Part shown: piece after piece, positions 62,774 through 64,000 of the stretch
Layout of the letters: the number at the start of each line of letters is the position of its first letter
How positions within the stretch are numbered: position 1 is the first letter of the stretch
Assembly: GCA_026874595.1 (NCBI GenBank)
Contig: CM049322.1
Span: 42,582,340-42,646,339, forward strand
Origin: Sipunculus nudus
Taxonomy: Eukaryota > Annelida > Sipuncula > Golfingiida > Sipunculidae
Length of the DNA: 64,000 bases
Direction of reading: 5' to 3'
Program-made: the position numbers and the translations under genes
The notes under the pieces: model-generated
The model's input: the letters and a program-made list of their open reading frames with translations, nothing else
Told to the model about the DNA's origin: nothing
Databases searched by the model: none

Positions 62774-63146
62774 TATTTGCTTTTTGTTTTCTGGTCTAGG
62801 AAATGCTGAAATAACACTTATCTTAGCATCAACAGATTTTACCTGACCCTGCCCTACAATATGACCTCAAAATTGTGCATGACAAAACTCAGATTTTACT
62901 AAGTTGATGGTCAGATGTGCTTCACTGAGTCTTTCGAAGAGGTCACGAAGAATTTGCAGATGTTTCTCCCAGGTGTCGCTGTACACGATAAGGTCATCAA
63001 TATATGCGTCGCAGCCCTGAATGTCCTTGACAACCAGCTTGCGAGTTCTTCATGCCAAACGGCATAACTTTATACCGGTACAGTCCTTGCGGCGTCACAA
63101 ATGCTGACACTTCTTTCGCTCGTTCTGTCAGCGGAACTTGCCAGAA

Positions 63147-63497
63147 TCATTTTAGCAAGTCTAACTTGGAGACATATCTGGAGCTACCGACTCTATCAAT
63201 ACAATCATTTATCCTCGGAACCGGGAACGTGTCAGTCTTGGTGACAGAGTTCAGTTTTCGATTATCTGTGCACATACGGTAACTTCCATCAGGTTTTGGC
63301 ACAAGAATACATGGTGAACTCCAGTTACTGTTACTAGGTTTAATAAAATCATTGTCCAGCAAATTTTGAATCTCCTCCTGTAGATACCTTTGCTTTTCTA
63401 AGTTCAGTCTATATGGATGTTGCCTGACTGCGCTTGCCTCGCCGACATCGACGTCATGGCGCAACATGTTAGTTCGCGTTGGAATGTCACCAAACAA
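63147..63497 (-). pseudogene. Gmr1-like element: reverse transcriptase segment
   Basis: RQHPYRLNLEKQRYLQEEI, WSSPCILVPKPDGSYRMCTD and FPVPRINDCIDRVGSSRYVS are classic Ty3/gypsy RT motifs before the catalytic palm. Confidence 0.85.
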
Positions 63498-63730
63498 ATG
63501 TTCATATTTCCGCAGCAGGTTCTTGAGGTCTTGTTGTTCTTGTGCGGTAAGGTGTATCAGTTTGGTATCCAGTTTTTAAGCACTTTTTTTTTAAAGCAAG
63601 TTTTTTAATGGTACTGTACCACACTGAACGTCTACATCACACTTACAATCAGTATCTACTTTTACTGGGTCAGGGTCAGTGTTTACACAATTAACAGCAG
63701 TAACAATTTGTGCAACGTCTTATGTGCTAT

Positions 63731-63946
63731 TTATATCAAAATATGGTTCAACACGTTAACATGGCACAGTTGTTTCTTCTTACGTCTATCTTGTGTCAAC
63801 AGTATGTAATTTAAATCACTGACTTTCTTGTCGACAATGTAAGGACCAAAATACCTAGCTGGCAAAGGGATGGGAAGTAAGGCAAGGACCTTTTCATCAG
63901 ACTCAAACGTCCTACTTACACTGTGCTCGTCGTACTTTGTTTTCAT
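63731..63946 (-). pseudogene. Gmr1-like element: integrase C-terminal segment
   Basis: DEKVLALLPIPLPARYFGPY and QLCHVNVLNHIL resemble the GPY/F module and the CHVNMLK ending of gypsy integrases. It lies 5' of the RT on the coding strand. Confidence 0.7.
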
Positions 63947-64000
63947 TTTACTTTGTGCAGATTTTAGATTTGACTTTGCAATCTCACAAGCATTGGGCAG

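Larger units (their letters stand above)
61289..64000 (-). mobile_element. Gmr1-like Ty3/gypsy LTR retrotransposon, 3' part, broken
   Basis: The 3' LTR is 61289-62062 (774 bp; minus strand TGTAACAGGTGCTC... GGTTCCGTAACA). A polypurine tract (AGGAGGGGGAG) lies just inside at about 62063-62073. Reading upstream on the minus strand come an RNase H segment (62198-62419), RT thumb/connection (62489-62773), RT fingers/palm (63147-63497) and an integrase C-terminal GPY-type segment (63731-63946). Integrase upstream of RT is the Ty1/copia-like order known for the Gmr1 clade. The element continues beyond the window and is degraded, with several breaks. Confidence 0.82.

Overview
The window looks like nuclear DNA from an invertebrate animal, most likely a marine mollusc (perhaps a bivalve). 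The evidence is AT-rich DNA with very many (TA)n tracts, small exons with canonical GT/AG introns, Ngaro-like tyrosine-recombinase retroelements, a Gmr1-like Ty3/gypsy element, tRNA-derived SINEs and many MITEs. The phylum is inferred from general knowledge; nothing here fixes a species.

The host genes I can support form a small cluster of ApoD/Lazarillo-type lipocalins, assembled by hand from splice sites, intron phase and paralogue alignment. Gene A (minus strand, 90-7778, 5 exons, 200 aa) encodes a secreted single-domain lipocalin. Gene B (plus, 14418-25283, 11 exons, 388 aa) and gene C (plus, 39563-57866, 11 exons, 388 aa) encode proteins with a signal peptide, two lipocalin domains in tandem and a C-terminal hydrophobic tail typical of a GPI anchor. 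Exon lengths and phases repeat between the domains: 116/95/216/24 nt in domain 1, 128/92/216/24 nt in domain 2, and 119/95/216 nt in gene A. The double-domain genes therefore look like products of an in-frame duplication of exon sets. Gene A is divergently oriented to gene B.

The region has been duplicated in steps. U1 (about 11780-27250) carries gene B with its flanks. U2b (about 37640-61210) carries gene C with its flanks. Between them U2a (about 27420-37210) is an incomplete unit holding only the promoter region, an intact orphan exon 1 (30052-30165) and the 5' part of intron 1. U2a and U2b are nearly identical and each carries a Ngaro-like element at the same intronic site (32412-36706 and 41642-45922), so that insertion came before the U2a/U2b duplication.

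Younger insertions can be timed by comparing units. A solo LTR (52044-52897, TSD TTAC), an 816-bp hAT-like element (48505-49320) and a satellite-cored element (55698-56862) are in gene C introns but not in gene B. The right end (61289-64000) is the 3' part of a broken Gmr1-like Ty3/gypsy element on the minus strand; two solo LTRs of the same family lie at 9713-10531 and 52044-52897.

The observations most worth a second look are the membrane-anchored double lipocalins, the orphan promoter and exon 1, a six-copy 28-bp repeat that multiplies the exon 2 splice donor of gene C, and intronic arrays of AGGTCAnnnTGACCT palindromes. No CRISPR array, rRNA or genuine tRNA gene was seen.
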